Source: Ophiodon elongatus
Taxonomy: Eukaryota; Chordata; Actinopteri; Perciformes; Hexagrammidae
Direction: 5' to 3'
Assembly: GCA_016806645.1 (NCBI GenBank)
Contig: JACSYO010002116.1
Location: 1,600,501-1,664,500 of the forward strand
Length of the DNA stretch: 64,000 bases
The translations under genes and the position numbers were made by a program. Under the pieces are notes generated by a model. That model saw nothing but the letters and a program-made list of their open reading frames with translations, ran no database searches and was not told the origin of the DNA. Below, piece by piece: positions 1 through 12,550 of this stretch. Position 1 is the stretch's first letter; each line of letters begins with the position of its first letter.

Positions 1-589
1 CGGGGTTTCCGTGGTACAGCGTAATGTATAAATTAATATAAGTCTGGATTAAATTACGACATAAAACATCTTCTGTTGCAGATGTTGTTTAATTTATCAT
101 TATTATACAACCTAAGTGGCTGATATAATAGGCCTATTTCTCAGAATCGCGAGCGGGAACTGGATGTAGGGAAACCCCACTTCCGGTTTTCCGCGCTTGG
201 CACAAACGAGAAGCAGTCCGATAACTAGCGAGCGTTTTAGCTCAAATTAAAATAACGAAACAACCGTATTTATCCTTCTTTTACAGCTTTCTAACCGACA
301 AAACTTTTAAAAAATATGTATTTTATCCATAAGAAGAGACGAGGACGCAACATTACTTGTGTGTGCCTTGCTCTTCAAGGATAATTCAATACATCCCCAC
401 CCAGAGGCCCGGTCCCTAATGTTTTAACGCGCAGGCTGTCCCCTGCACATTTATTTGGCACAACTAACTGGGGAGAAAATAAAGAGCCTAGTTAGGTGAG
501 ATGTGGATGAAGCGGCTGGTGTTCAGGTGGACTGTGACGTCATGAAGGTGGTGCAGGTGCAGGGGCACGACTAGGACCGCCGTCTCCAG
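1..589 (+). other. Possible promoter and non-coding first exon of an unassigned gene
   Basis: No long reading frame is present. A good 5' splice site (CCAG|GTGAGT) follows position 589, and a perfect palindromic TGACGTCA lies at 535-542. Together they look like a promoter plus an untranslated first exon. It could splice to the ATG-bearing exon proposed at 1156-1292. The transcription start cannot be placed, and the region may simply be intergenic. Positions 590-1155 show nothing else recognisable. Confidence 0.25.
535..542. promoter_or_regulatory. Palindromic CRE-type site
   Basis: The sequence TGACGTCA is the full consensus cAMP-response element bound by CREB/ATF proteins. It sits about 50 bases upstream of the putative 5' splice site at 589/590. 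Function is inferred from the motif only. Confidence 0.35.
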
Positions 590-1155
590 GTGAGTCAGGT
601 GACAGGAACAGTAACGTCCCCCACACGTGGTCACAGAGAGTGGATTTACAACCTAACGTTAAGCAACGTTTGTTTGCATGAAAAGGCCTTTCACATGCTA
701 ACTACTGTTGTGCTCGGACCGCTAGTGAAGCCAACACAACCAGAAAACGTCAGACATTTTAGTTGACGTTAAACCCTTTATGCTGTCAGAAACCCACTTT
801 CAAATTTATGAAACTTTTATTAGATTTTACATCTAACTTTACAAAAAATAGTATATTTGACTGGTCAACCCTGGACTAGATTATCCCAATTTACACATGT
901 TGGTAAGGTGACTGTCCTATTCTTACGTTTCCAGTTTTGAATGCTGACATGTAAGGGTATTTAACTTTCCTCTGTGACTATTAAGTGACAACAATAGTCT
1001 TTCTTTAGAAAACCTCAGTAAATAATCAAAAGCGTAAGGTTACATTTCAATATCAGACTGAATGTAGTCATTCTTCAGTAATTTTTCAAATCAGAGAATA
1101 CAAATAAAAAATCAAGTAATGAAGCATTTCTTGTCTTTTACACACACAAAAACAG

Positions 1156-3619
1156 AAAACAAGAGGAAATAGCCGACTACCGGGGATACAGCAGCAGTTC
1201 CAGTGAAGAACATGAGTGAGAACCCAAGTAACAACAACAGCTTTCGACAGGACACCAATGAAGATGCAGCATCCCATCACAAAGGGACTAAGGTAACATG
1301 AACTAATAACGCTAAAAACTGTCATTTATGTTTTTATGCTTTTTATGCCGGCAACAGCTGTGGCCTAAGTTATATGTTGTCAGGTTGTCCGCCCAGCCAT
1401 CCGTATTGCCCATTCTTGTGAGGGCGATATCTCAGGAACGACTCGAGTGAATTTCTTCAAATTTGGCACAAATGTCCACCTAGACTGATGGATGAACTGA
1501 TACGATTTTGGTGGTCAGAGGTCAAGGTCACAGGGACCTCAAGTCCAGCCAATTCCTGTGAGGGCGATATCTCAGGAACGACTTTAGCAAATGTCTTCAA
1601 ATTTGGCACAAACGTCCACTTGGAACTTATTAGACTTTGGTCACCGTGACCTCACAAAACACGATTTGTCCATAGCTCCATAATTCATGTGCTAATTATA
1701 TCTATTTTACACAAATGTCTTCCAGGATAAAGTGATGACATTTTGGACAGACAGGGATGTAAGTTGCAACATGAATGGTTGGCGGAGGCATACAAGGCGA
1801 GGCAATCATTTTAGTTTTTCCTTAGTTTAACTTGACCTACAACAAACTCAAGTATGTGATGCAGCTCCAGTGTCTGTCACATCAGCTCATTTGACCTCAA
1901 CCAAGACATAGTGAGGGTCCTCCCTTGAGTCCACCACTTTGCTGTCCGGACTGGCTCCAAGGTGTGGAGCATCGGGTTGGATGATGCAATCACATGGAAA
2001 ACCATTTAAATAGAAGGTCTCTGCATGGCTCGAGTTCCACTCCCCTCTTATTAGCTTTGGTCTGCAGGGCACTCTTAATAATCCTGGCAGAGAGCATTTT
2101 TTGAGTGGATTCAGAACTCACATGAGCTGCCTCACACAATTTGAGGGCTGTGATGCATTCTAACCCAGAGTGGGATTTTGGATTAATCCTGCGTTCTCTC
2201 TTCAATAATCCCTGACATTTCAGGTGACACCTCTAGAATACGCATATGCAGGAGTTCAGCCCTGCAACCAGTTACAAAATTAAATGTTGGAAGTGTGTGT
2301 TGAGGTCGTGAGGTACATTTTGGAGCATTTGGATGGTTAAATAAATAAAGCACAGCTGAACACTGATAGTAGTGAAATATTTACAGCAGCCATTCTATTA
2401 AACATCTTTGCAATAAGAGGTTGTGGTCGAAGGGAAATGAGGAATGCTGCTCCAACACAATCATAGCAGTGCACACCATACATGCACCACACCATACATG
2501 CACCACTCTATACATGCACCACACCATACATGCACCACTCTATACATGCACCACACCATACATGCACCACACCATACATGCACCACACCATACATGCACC
2601 ACTCTATACATGCACCACACCATACATGTACCACACCATACATGCACCACACCATACATGCACCACTCTATACATGCACCACTCTATACATGCACCACTC
2701 TATACATGCACCACACCATACATGCACCACACCATACATGCACCACTCTATACATGCACCACTCTATACATGCACCACTCTATACATGCACCACACCATA
2801 CATGCACCACACCATACATGCACCACTCCATACATACTCATACATGCACCACTCCATACATGCACCACTCCATACATGCACCACTCCATACATACTCATA
2901 CATGCACCACTCCATACATGCACCGCACCATACATGCACCGCTCCATACATGCACCGCTCCATTCATGTACCGCACCATACTTACACCGCTCCATACATG
3001 CACTGCACCATACTTGCACCGTACCATACATGCACCCCACCATACATGTACCACGCCATACAACCATACATGCACCACTCCATACAACCATACATGCACC
3101 ACACCATACATGCGCCACTCCATACACGCACCCCACCATACAACCATACATGCACCACTCCATACGTGCACCACTCTGTACATACACCACTCCGTACATG
3201 CACCGCACCGTACATTGCACCGCTCCATACATGCACCACACCGTACATGCACCGCACCGTACATGCACCTCTCCGTACATGCACCACTCCATACATGCAC
3301 CACTCCATACATGCACCACTCCGTACATACAAACTCGTCTCCTGCAATTGTCTGGTTTTGCATCTGTCATAAGTAGTTGTTGCCCCACCATTGTTTCCAC
3401 CTAAAACGCCACTCTACCAAACGTCCTCTACCAATCAGATTGTACCTCTACCTCTGTTAACTAATTGTCTAATTGTTGTCAGAATGTAAAGCTTAACCTC
3501 TTTGGGCTGATGTCATTTTAGTGTTTGACTGATGTGACCAACCTCCACCTCTAGTTTCCATCAGAGCCAGACCCAGAGTGTCACAGCTTCGAGTCCATCC
3601 ATGACCATGTCCATGTGAG
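1156..3619 (+). CDS. Unrecognised candidate gene, two coding exons
   Basis: Two short segments read as one frame when spliced. Exon A (1156-1292) follows an AACAG acceptor, has ATG at 1212 and encodes 27 residues starting MSENPSNNNSFRQ. It ends in AAG before GTAACA. Exon B (3555-3619) follows a CCTCTAG acceptor, continues in phase 0 with FPSEPDPECHSFESIHDH, and ends before GTATAA in phase 2. If the last donor is not used, a stop follows a few codons later. The 16-bp minisatellite lies in the intervening intron. I do not recognise the product, which is polar with no visible domain. I could not find a convincing third exon before phyhipl. The alternative is chance splice-like sequence. Confidence 0.28.
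1378..1815. repeat. Interspersed teleost repeat with internal duplication
   Basis: The phrase GAGGGCGATATCTCAGGAAC occurs twice (near 1421 and 1561), each followed by a similar 'cttcaaatttggcacaaa' segment. The block ends with 'ggcggaggcatacaaggcga'. It resembles a repeat I recall as common in teleost genomes. The class is not determined and no coding capacity remains. Confidence 0.5.
2470..3330. repeat. 16-bp minisatellite, about 50 copies
   Basis: The unit is close to TACATGCACCACACCA (16 bp), alternating with a CACTCTATA form. The left part is nearly homogeneous. The right part carries more changes (CCGC, CGTA) and insertions such as 'actcatacatgcac' near 2835 and 2895, and 'caaccatacatgcac' near 3060, 3085 and 3140. 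Because three 16-bp units make 16 codons and the unit lacks stops in most frames, long repetitive frames open on both strands. These are artefacts of the repeat, not genes. Confidence 0.9.
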
Positions 3620-3659
3620 GTATAAATGGTAAAAACTTCTCATATATGTGACATCTCTT

Positions 3660-4240
3660 AAATGAATAGCTTATTTTGCTTTGTTGCCAAGAGTTGGATG
3701 TGAAGATTAATTCTACTTTATTGTCTGTATGTTAAATATGAAGTGAGCCAACTGGCTTAGCTAGTCTTTATACTAAACTAAGCCAGTGGGCTTAGCTTAG
3801 CATACAGACTGGCAAAATGGGAAAACAGCTGTCTAAAGGTAGGCAGGCTTTGTTACCAACACCTTTAAAGCTCACTAATTAACACATATATCAAATTTGT
3901 GGCCAAATCTTGACGTGTAAACAACAAGACGTGGGTTTACTGGGGGTTCATGAGTCCGACATTTCTTGACCAGGCAACCAGCAAAGACTTAAGGATGTTA
4001 TTGTTCCCAGAAAAGAAGTAGTTCAGCATAAATCCTCCTGTAACATGACAACATTTTGTTGGATTTTGTATTAAATAAACACAATATTAAGTGTTAGTTT
4101 GTGAGCTTCAGAGTTGCTGGTAGGAGAATTTTGTTACCTTCAGACAGAGCCAGTCCTGCTATTTGCATTAGCTATATATTTATCTGACAAACAGACAAAG
4201 CGAATAAGCATATTTCCCAAATGTGAAACTATTCCTTTTG
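3660..4240. mobile_element. Degenerate non-autonomous DNA transposon (MITE-like)
   Basis: The left end (near 3664-3689, 'gaatagcttattttgctttg') resembles the reverse complement of the right end (near 4190-4235, 'aagcgaataagcatatttcc'), giving decayed terminal inverted repeats. An internal hairpin joins 'gtctgtatgttaa' near 3725 with 'ttagcatacagac' near 3800. The internal text 'gcttagcttagcata' matches a repeat I recall as widespread in teleosts. No transposase is present. The superfamily is uncertain. Confidence 0.45.
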
Positions 4241-6959
4241 GCTTTTCGTATATTGTGCATCCTCCTATCAGTTAAATTGATTTTATTAATAACATCCCAG
4301 CTTTTAATTAGTCTCTCCTGATTAAACGTGGCTTGTTGTTGCATGTTGGCTAACATTGAATTTCATTATTCATTAGATTTGACTGTCACAGCAGGGACAG
4401 AAGGTGAAGGCGTTTATTTCCTGAAAAACTCTGATAAACTGGGATTTCATTTGGAGACCTGGAGACACACATGGCCGTTATCAATCAAACTGAAGCTATA
4501 AACTGAAGCCAGAGCTCACACTGCAAATCAATGACACGCTTCATTTACTTCTCTCAGACAGATGTGTTTGTGGTACACTGCGACACACATTGTACCCTGG
4601 AGACTTGGTATTGTTTTCTCCTATTGTAAAATGTTGTGGCCTGTGCTCCATATACCGGCTCAAAAAAGAGCCTCTTGGATGAAAAGGGATGTGTTGTTGC
4701 CATAAGATGAGTGTGTGAGAGGATGATGAAAGCAGGGTGTAAATGATGAGGGATATTTAGATTATTCTTCTTCTTCTTACCTCTAATTTTCAAACCTATT
4801 TGGCCTGTTTTGTCCAACTACACCTCTCTCCCTGCTATTTCCCCATCTGTCACTGTGTGTCCATGTGGCATCTGAGCTTTAAGCACAGCAGAGAGTAAAT
4901 CAGTGTGGACTGCCAATACAGGGCACACCATGACATACAGTGTACTCAAACACAGAAATGCACATTGAGTAATATTCAGTTAATGAGGCTAGAGTAACCA
5001 CGGAGCAATGTAGGAACACTGACAGAAAGAGGAGAAGATAAGATGGTACAACGGGGAAGTGAATGTGAAGTGGAAAAAAGGTAAAGGGGGGGGCGGGGGG
5101 GGGACTTGGCTGGGTGTGTTTTGCATGGTACACAGTGTCGCTCTCCTGCAGCTCTGCTGGAAACACTGACGCTAATGCATGATGACTCTCGCTGGAGGGG
5201 ATCCGGGTGGGTGGAGAGAGGGGTGGCGAGGAAGATGGATGGATGGTGGGATGAGAAGGAACCCTCCAGAATTGGTCGGCCGCCGCCTCCTCCTCTCCTG
5301 TGCCAGATGAGCACAGCACGCGGAGCCGGGAAATGGGGAGGGGAGACAGGGTGACTAAGAGAAATGAATGATGCCGTACATGACAATGAGCTTCTTTTTA
5401 TTTATTTTTTGGTGTACCGTTAGCTGAGCTGCAGTTAATTTTATTTATTATTTTTCATGACTGCCCATGGACCTTTGATGAACATACTCACTGATTAATG
5501 TAATTATAGTGGAAACAGTCATTTAAGCAGATGCTGTGTTAATCTGTGGATATCAGTGCAAAGCTCTTTAGTAGGCTAATCAAGCCATCTTAGACAGCAG
5601 GGAAGCAGTTGGTAAGACGTGCATATAGTAAACATGAAAAGCGCAATTTTGTATATAAATTTCCTACACAATAAACTGGTTTGAAATGATGGATCATTTC
5701 ATCTGTTGATATTGAATCTAGCAGCATCTTCTCCTCAGACACAGATGGCAATGTGTTTGCAGGCAGTGATTTGATACTGACCTTCACTTCTAATGAGTTG
5801 TATTTCCCAGGAAGGAAATCTGAGCCAGATGCAATGTTGCCCTTAAATATGAGTGTGGAATAAATGCAGGCACTTCAGTGTGTCTAATATGTTTCCTACT
5901 GAATCTCACTGCCATAGTGATTATGAGCTTACCACGATTTTAATTCGCCTGGCTGCTAAAACCCCATTTTTTTTTAAATCCTCCAATGTGCATGAGAATG
6001 CTCTCTAAAAATGAGAAATTGGAGTATGAAAATGGTCACGTTGCTCTTTGCTGTTGTGTAATGCTCCCTCACCCTCCTTGTCTGTCCTTACTCCAGAGAT
6101 GATGATGGTGCTGCTGCTGTGTCGGTGTGCCTCAAACAGATGAGTTAGGGTGGCTTCCCTCCGATGATTCGCAGTGTAGCCTACAGTGCTGCAGTTTTAA
6201 AAAGCATGACTCAGGGGTCCCACAGGCGCGGCTGCAGAATTGGTTGTCCGTTGAATAGATAAGCACTCTGTCGCCTCAGGGCGCCGTGTGTAGCACTGAG
6301 AGAGACAAAAACAAACAGAAAGTGACATTGCCTCATTGATGCTCCCCTGAATACAGAGGAAACCGTGCTGCTGTAGGAAATATAGGAATGCACATGACTC
6401 CATGGTGATCAGAAATGATATCAGCGCGGCTCGATGGTGTTATAAGAGACGACTGCAGCCTTCATTGTTCTTTTAGCCACAATTTGCCCTTGTGCTTGAC
6501 CTTTTTATGTCCTGACAATCCTGTTCCTGGGAGCCACTGATAAAGAGGGTCTAGTAGGGGAGATAATTATAAACAAATACACACCCAGCAGCCAAGCATG
6601 AAGCACGGTTTCCTGGCTATGAACTGCCAGGCTTTTGCATTGTGTTGTGTGTCATTATAATGCAAGAGGGGTCGTCTATAAAATGGAAAAGGCCGAGGTA
6701 AGGCGGCGCATTAATTATGTCGGAGTCCCCCAGCTCATTATTGTCTGGACCATTTGCACCTGCGCTCCTGCGAGACAGGGCACCGCACCAAATAAGGACA
6801 TGTGAGAGACCATTGTTGGGATGACGTTGAACGTGAAATAGGAAAGAAGTGGAGAGCGTGGCCGGTTTAGATGGAGACCTAAACCGGAGGGGAAACACCG
6901 GGCTAATCTGGTTACATAAGAAGCCATGACATTTGCGGAACGTCTCCGCACTAATCCGC
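4241..6959. other. Intergenic stretch upstream of phyhipl, no gene seen
   Basis: Frames here are short or antisense proline-rich shadows of a purine-rich tract. A G-run able to form a quadruplex lies at 5086-5103. No repeat family or exon is convincing. Enhancers are possible but cannot be recognised without comparison to other fish. Confidence 0.5.
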
Positions 6960-7436
6960 TGAAGTATTCATGTGCAGCTGTCCCGCGGCGGAGTAACACA
7001 CCGGGCACACTCACACACGCGCGCACACACTTGTGGCTCTGAGGGCACAGGCGCGCTTGCGTGCACGCGGGGCGTATGCAACAAACCAACACAAAAGATA
7101 AAGGCGCAGACTGATATCTTGGAGCTTCATACATGTAAACGTATCTCTGCAGTAGCTGCCATGCCCCACGTTGCAACACCGAACCTGCGGCTTGTGCCGT
7201 TCGCGCCCGTGACGATTCCGCTGACGCGCCACTAGCCGCACCACCCAGGAGGAGGCTGGAGAGGAGAGTAGTGAGCGACGGAGTGAGCAAGGCACTGACT
7301 GGAAGCCGGCTCTTGTTTCTTGCTTTCTTTTCTCCTTCCTTGACAACCGCGGACGGCAGCCTGCTGTTGTGCAAGTCCCGTGGACGATATTTAACGGCAC
7401 ATTCCCCGGTAGCATCACCCAGGCTCTTCTGCAGAG
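6960..7436 (+). promoter_or_regulatory. phyhipl: GC-rich promoter and 5' UTR of phyhipl
   Basis: Base composition changes here from AT-rich to CpG-rich, with many CG dinucleotides between 7010 and 7400. The phyhipl start codon follows at 7437 in the context GCAGAGATGG (A at -3, G at +4). No TATA box is obvious, which fits a CpG-type promoter. The transcription start is not determined. Confidence 0.45.
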
Positions 7437-8031
7437 ATGGAGGTTCCAGGCTTGGCGCACAGCATCACCAGTCCATTAAGTCCCTGCGAGGGGATGATCA
7501 AGGACCTGAGCTTGGACGCCTTACAGTTATGCGAGCGAGATGGTAAGGAGACGTTTCTCTGGTCTTCATTTGGGTGTTTGTGCATAATGTCATAATGCAT
7601 TGGGCCCTATTGTTAATGTCAGAGCCACTGGGATGCAGACGGTCTGTTTTCAGCTGCATGCTGTACCCTTATTGTGTGTTTGAAAGGAGTAGCCTGTAGG
7701 GGCCAGGTTGCTCCGCCGGTTCCCTGGATGGAGGGATGGTGCGCCTCTGCGTGTGTAGAATAACTGAGTGTCTTAACAGTGGCATCAAGGTTTTGTTCAA
7801 CTATAAGAGAGAGGACTGCTCGAAAGAAATAATGCAAACTGAACATGCACAGGCGAGGGAACAATGTTAAGTGATGAGTGTCTTTATTTCAGCACCACAG
7901 ACATGGACAGAGACCGGCAGCGACCCAGCCTTTAACCGCTGCTTCTTGTCTTTATCTCAGGGAGTTACCATATTAGATTTGTCTGCACACAGTGCCACAC
8001 ATTCTCTACATTTCGCCATTACAAAAAAATC

Positions 8032-8088
<57 letters not shown>

Positions 8089-11000
8089 TCCCATCCTGAA
8101 CTTGTGTAAAACTCACCCCTGCATTTACATTTATAATTCAAGTCATCCAGCTGCATCCATGCTGGATTGTCTGGTTGACTTCTCCGAATTCAAAAGTTTT
8201 TGGGGATAAATTCCATCAAACGATCAGTTGATATGAATTGTATCTTATATAAGAGGTAATCGATGAACTAGTTTTATAATGAGCAGTTTTTAAACGAGCA
8301 GCCTGAACCCTGAAGTGAATTTAATGGTGGGGAGCAAAAAAAGCAAGTCATCATCAGGAGAGAATGAGAGGCTCAAACATGGCTGCACCCACGTGTATGC
8401 ACAAGCGGCACAGCCCTGCACACCCATCAGTGCAATTACACACAACTGATTACACATCTGATGCATGGTTACAGAGATCCCCTTTTAATTAAGATTGTCG
8501 ATTAAGTCACATATAGCAATAAAATGAGATCACACCTTTTCACAGTTGAATTAACTTAATTGGTTTTTTTTTCTAGCTATACCAGATTTTTTTTTTTTTA
8601 TCTGTATTTGGATTGGCCAGTTGGTGCACTGGTGGAGTCACTGGTGTGTCTTCATTGAGCCTCCAAAGGACCCCCAGCATCTGAACACAGTGCAGTCATT
8701 GTACCACCCGCCTCATTTTCTCATCTGCCAGATCTGCTGCTCATAATGTAATACAGCAGGATGCTGTTTATATCCTCTTAGTGCTTTGTTGGCCTGCTTC
8801 TAAAGCTGTAATATTAATAATGGTATGTAGGCTGGGGCTGGACTTCTCGACTGGATCCCGTGCCAGCTTTGTGCATCCTATGCTGCAGGTTTACTAGTAT
8901 TTGCAGCACAACAGCCACTTTCCTATTTATCAAGTGGATTACCCGGTGTAAATAGTGTGCCTGTGTCCTTGAGACGCCCACGTACTCTCTGTTTATGGAG
9001 TAACATTGTTACAATGTCCACCTACTGTGCACATTATGAAGGACAATTGATGGTTGTTGTATAGCAGAGTAGTTTAGGATTGTGGTGTTAGATTATGTTG
9101 AGAATGCTTTGTGGTGTTGTTTGGATTGTATTAGTGTCTCTGTTGTTCTGACCAACCCCTGAATTTTGATGTAGCAGTTTCTCTCTTAAAATGACCTCCA
9201 GATGTACTGTCAAGTTTACACTGCCACACCCCAAGATGACTGCATAGCCCACTTTTAGCATTCTTGGAAATACACTGTTTTATCATCTGGTCAATACGTA
9301 TGTTTTCCCAAGGACGGTGTTCATTTCAGTTTCACCTCATAGCTTTCTAAATTTATCTCCTAAATCCATTAATATTTAATTGTCACCATGAGAGGCTTAT
9401 GTGCCTATGCTGACCTAGCAAATGGAAATGCATGCAGCTTCAGTGGGCCTACTGTCTGTAGGAGAGAGCTCTCTCACACACTGAGGACTGTTTGAGCTTT
9501 TCAATGGACAAAAGAAATGGTGGGATACAAGTTGTCTTTGTGTGTCCCCTGTGTTAGAACGGGTGCTGCTGCCTTTAATGGCTCAGTTTAGTGATGGGGT
9601 TATGACGTGAATAAGTGTGAAGTAGTGAATGATTTGCCAAGAGGGATGAGTTGTGGTAAATTTACAGAAGTCTCTTCTGCTGGTGTGCAGCGGTCCGGGG
9701 ACACACAGAAGTGCCTCCATGATGCTGTAGTGGTTACAAATGTGCCACCAACCTCTGCAAGGTGGACTCTGACGACCATTTTGATTTTATTTCCACAGTG
9801 AATGCGTACTTACAGTGTTGTGTATTAGGAAGTACACACTGCATGTCTCGCAGGGCCGTTGTGTCGTGCCCGCTGACATAATTAACTTGTCATGATGGAT
9901 GGCTGCCATTCTCGCAACCAAGTACTGTGTCTGCACGGCCTGAAATACTGCTGCTCTAGCTGTGACACCCTCAGTTTGGAAGTGTGTGTGCCTGTGATAG
10001 ACAGACGGATAGACCGAAGGATGGGAAACCATCTCCTAAATGTCCCTTAACTTCACCAGTAACTGTGTCAAGTTGAAGAAAAGCTCCCTCGGTGTCGAGC
10101 CTGCCAATTACTCGACAATGGCATTGTTTCCTTGAATGCAGTGCCGAAACACTTGAACAAAAGGATTTACTTTTTAACCCCCCGAGAAGAAATCTTGCAA
10201 GATTTAACAGGCAGTTGGAGACATGAGTGTGAAGGGGCCAAATGTGCTGCATTTCAGACATTATCAAAAGGTGTGGGTTTTTTATTAGCCACGTTTATTT
10301 ATAAAGATAGAGATTTATTGTCTCTTTGGATGGCAATGTTGGTGTGTCAGTCCACCGCTTTGGTCCAGACTGAAATATCTCAACCAATCACTTTTTATCT
10401 AGTGCCATCATCAGGTCAATATTTTCTTTCCTTTTCCAACTTTTGTTTATGAACTCAAAGCACCTCTACAGTCTCACAGAGCTGCTAGCATTGTTGCTGA
10501 CTCTTGTCTTGTATAGAATAGTAACTCCTTTGGAAAGCTTGTGTAGAGCTTATCCAATATGTTCTAACATGATACGACAGCAGGTTGGCCTTTTGACGGA
10601 CAGGATTGTCTGAGTAAGTTGGCCTTTTGGTTTGGCCAATGTTCAGTATGAGCAGTTGTGTACTATGACTGTACTGGCAAGAGTTGCAGGTACATATTAT
10701 GCAGCCACTTATCGGCTGCATGTATTCACTTGCTACTGTGCCACATAGTTCTGAACACTATTTGAGATTGATTGCCGAGCAGTCGGGCCCTCAGAATCCG
10801 CTTCAAACATTCATGCTAATTTTCCTTTTGTATTTTTTTTTCAGTGCCTGACTTACTGCTGTTATATAAAATCCTTCTATACAAGATCATTTTCAAGCTT
10901 TTTACTGCCAAAAAAACTTAATTGAGGGAATTTACATTAGCCCGTTGCTAAGGAATTAAAATTCTATGGAAATGAAAGAACGATGACTCTTCTGGTTTTG

Positions 11001-12510
11001 AAGAAGGTTTAGAAAAAACTCCCTGAAGGTTTTCTGTATTTAATTAATTTGTAAGAATAGGGATGGGTCAATTAAGTGCCTGAGAGTCCACTTTATCTCT
11101 AAAGGTTGTGTTATTAAAATGTCTTTACCGTTTTTTTTTCTTTTTTCTTTGCTGTTCAGGGGCTTATTGATGTGTAAAAGGTAGACCACAGTAAGTGTAA
11201 GCCAGCATTGTTTATGCTCCGCCTCAGTCTAGTCTGTGCATTGAGAGGAACAAAAGACTGATTTTCAAAAGCCTGCAAACATCGATGTCTCGTGAGTGTC
11301 TGTTGCACTGCTCATGGCTACAGTTCAATTTTAGACCTAACGCACTGCAACTTAAAAAGTGGGAGGCTCGAGTGTCTGAAGTGAGTGCCCACTTGTGCAG
11401 TCAGAAACGATCAGTACTATATACTATCAATAAAGAGCCAAAGCAAAACATCTGGGTTTTGCTCCCAAGAAAAAACTTCTCTCATTGACATTTATTACTA
11501 ATCACACCAACAATACGCTGCAAAATAGTTTTTCAACATTAACCAAAAGTTTTGAAATCAAGGAGTGCGGACCTTCAAATGGAGCTCCAGAGTCTCTCAC
11601 GGTGGACACTTTTTATCACCAACCGCCACTGAGAGAGAGAGTGCATTTACATTATGCAGATGGCCTGAATGGAAATCAGATCACTTTCCGCTCACCAGTA
11701 AAGCGTGATAACAAGTGATTCCCAGTACCAAGCCAGGTGTGACTGGAACAAATCCAACCACAGAGAGCCATTAGGGTGGCTCTGCGTAAGCATGTTAACA
11801 AGATTTTTATTGATCCTTCTGCATCTTTTGCTATTCCACACTGTGATATTCGACTGCATGCAGAAGCCAATACCCAATAAGGGCCATTTGATAGGGCTTA
11901 GCAGATTCATCAGAGAAGGCTTTTCATCTTTTGAAATTTAATTATTTTGCTCCAGGGTAGATATTTCTGTGTCCTGCATTTTGGTGCTCTAATCAAGCAT
12001 GTATCCTGTGTCATCTTGAACCCCCTGTACCTGTGTGCCCAGAATGTGTAATCACTGCTCCTAAGCTCTCAAGTAAGGTCTCTCATTTTGCTTAATCATG
12101 ATGAGGCAACCCTCCACCTCCCGCACAGTAGTATAATACAGTGCAATAAATGGTAAGACAAGTTCATAACAATATAATGGCTTCAATGATAAAGTTATGA
12201 TTCAACAAAATGAATATTAGCTACACCAGCAACCCTGGTGCAAGTAGCAAGAGCTGATGTACAATACTAGCCCATACATCTACGTCAGACTGAGGATTTA
12301 GGCCTCCCGTGTGAGATTGTAAAGGGTTTGACTTTCCCTTACTGCCTGACCTTCATCCTGCTTTGTTTCCCCCTCTTCCATCTTTCATCTTGCGTTCTGA
12401 GTCCCAGAGGGTTCAGAGTGCAGCTTAGCACTGTGCTCTGCAAAGCTATCTGGTACACACTGTGTTCACAAGTGTATTCAGATTCATATTTAGAACCAAC
12501 TATACCAACC

Positions 12511-12550
<40 letters not shown>

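Noticed and set aside
2421..3404. Long repetitive reading frames (up to 327 codons) on both strands
   Set aside because: They are produced by the stop-free 16-bp minisatellite: every frame repeats with a 16-codon period, and several overlapping frames are open at once.
4550..4740. Possible third exon of the left-edge candidate gene after a TTCTCTCAG acceptor
   Set aside because: It is open for about 50 codons in the right phase but ends in a stop without a donor, and its composition looks non-coding.
4900..5386. Minus-strand Pro/Ser-rich frames
   Set aside because: They are the complement of a purine-rich tract. No start context, conservation cue or domain supports them.
6715..7460. Minus-strand frames of 219 and 149 codons
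   Set aside because: They run antisense to the CpG-rich phyhipl promoter and first exon. High GC lowers stop frequency, and the products have no recognisable domain or splice structure.
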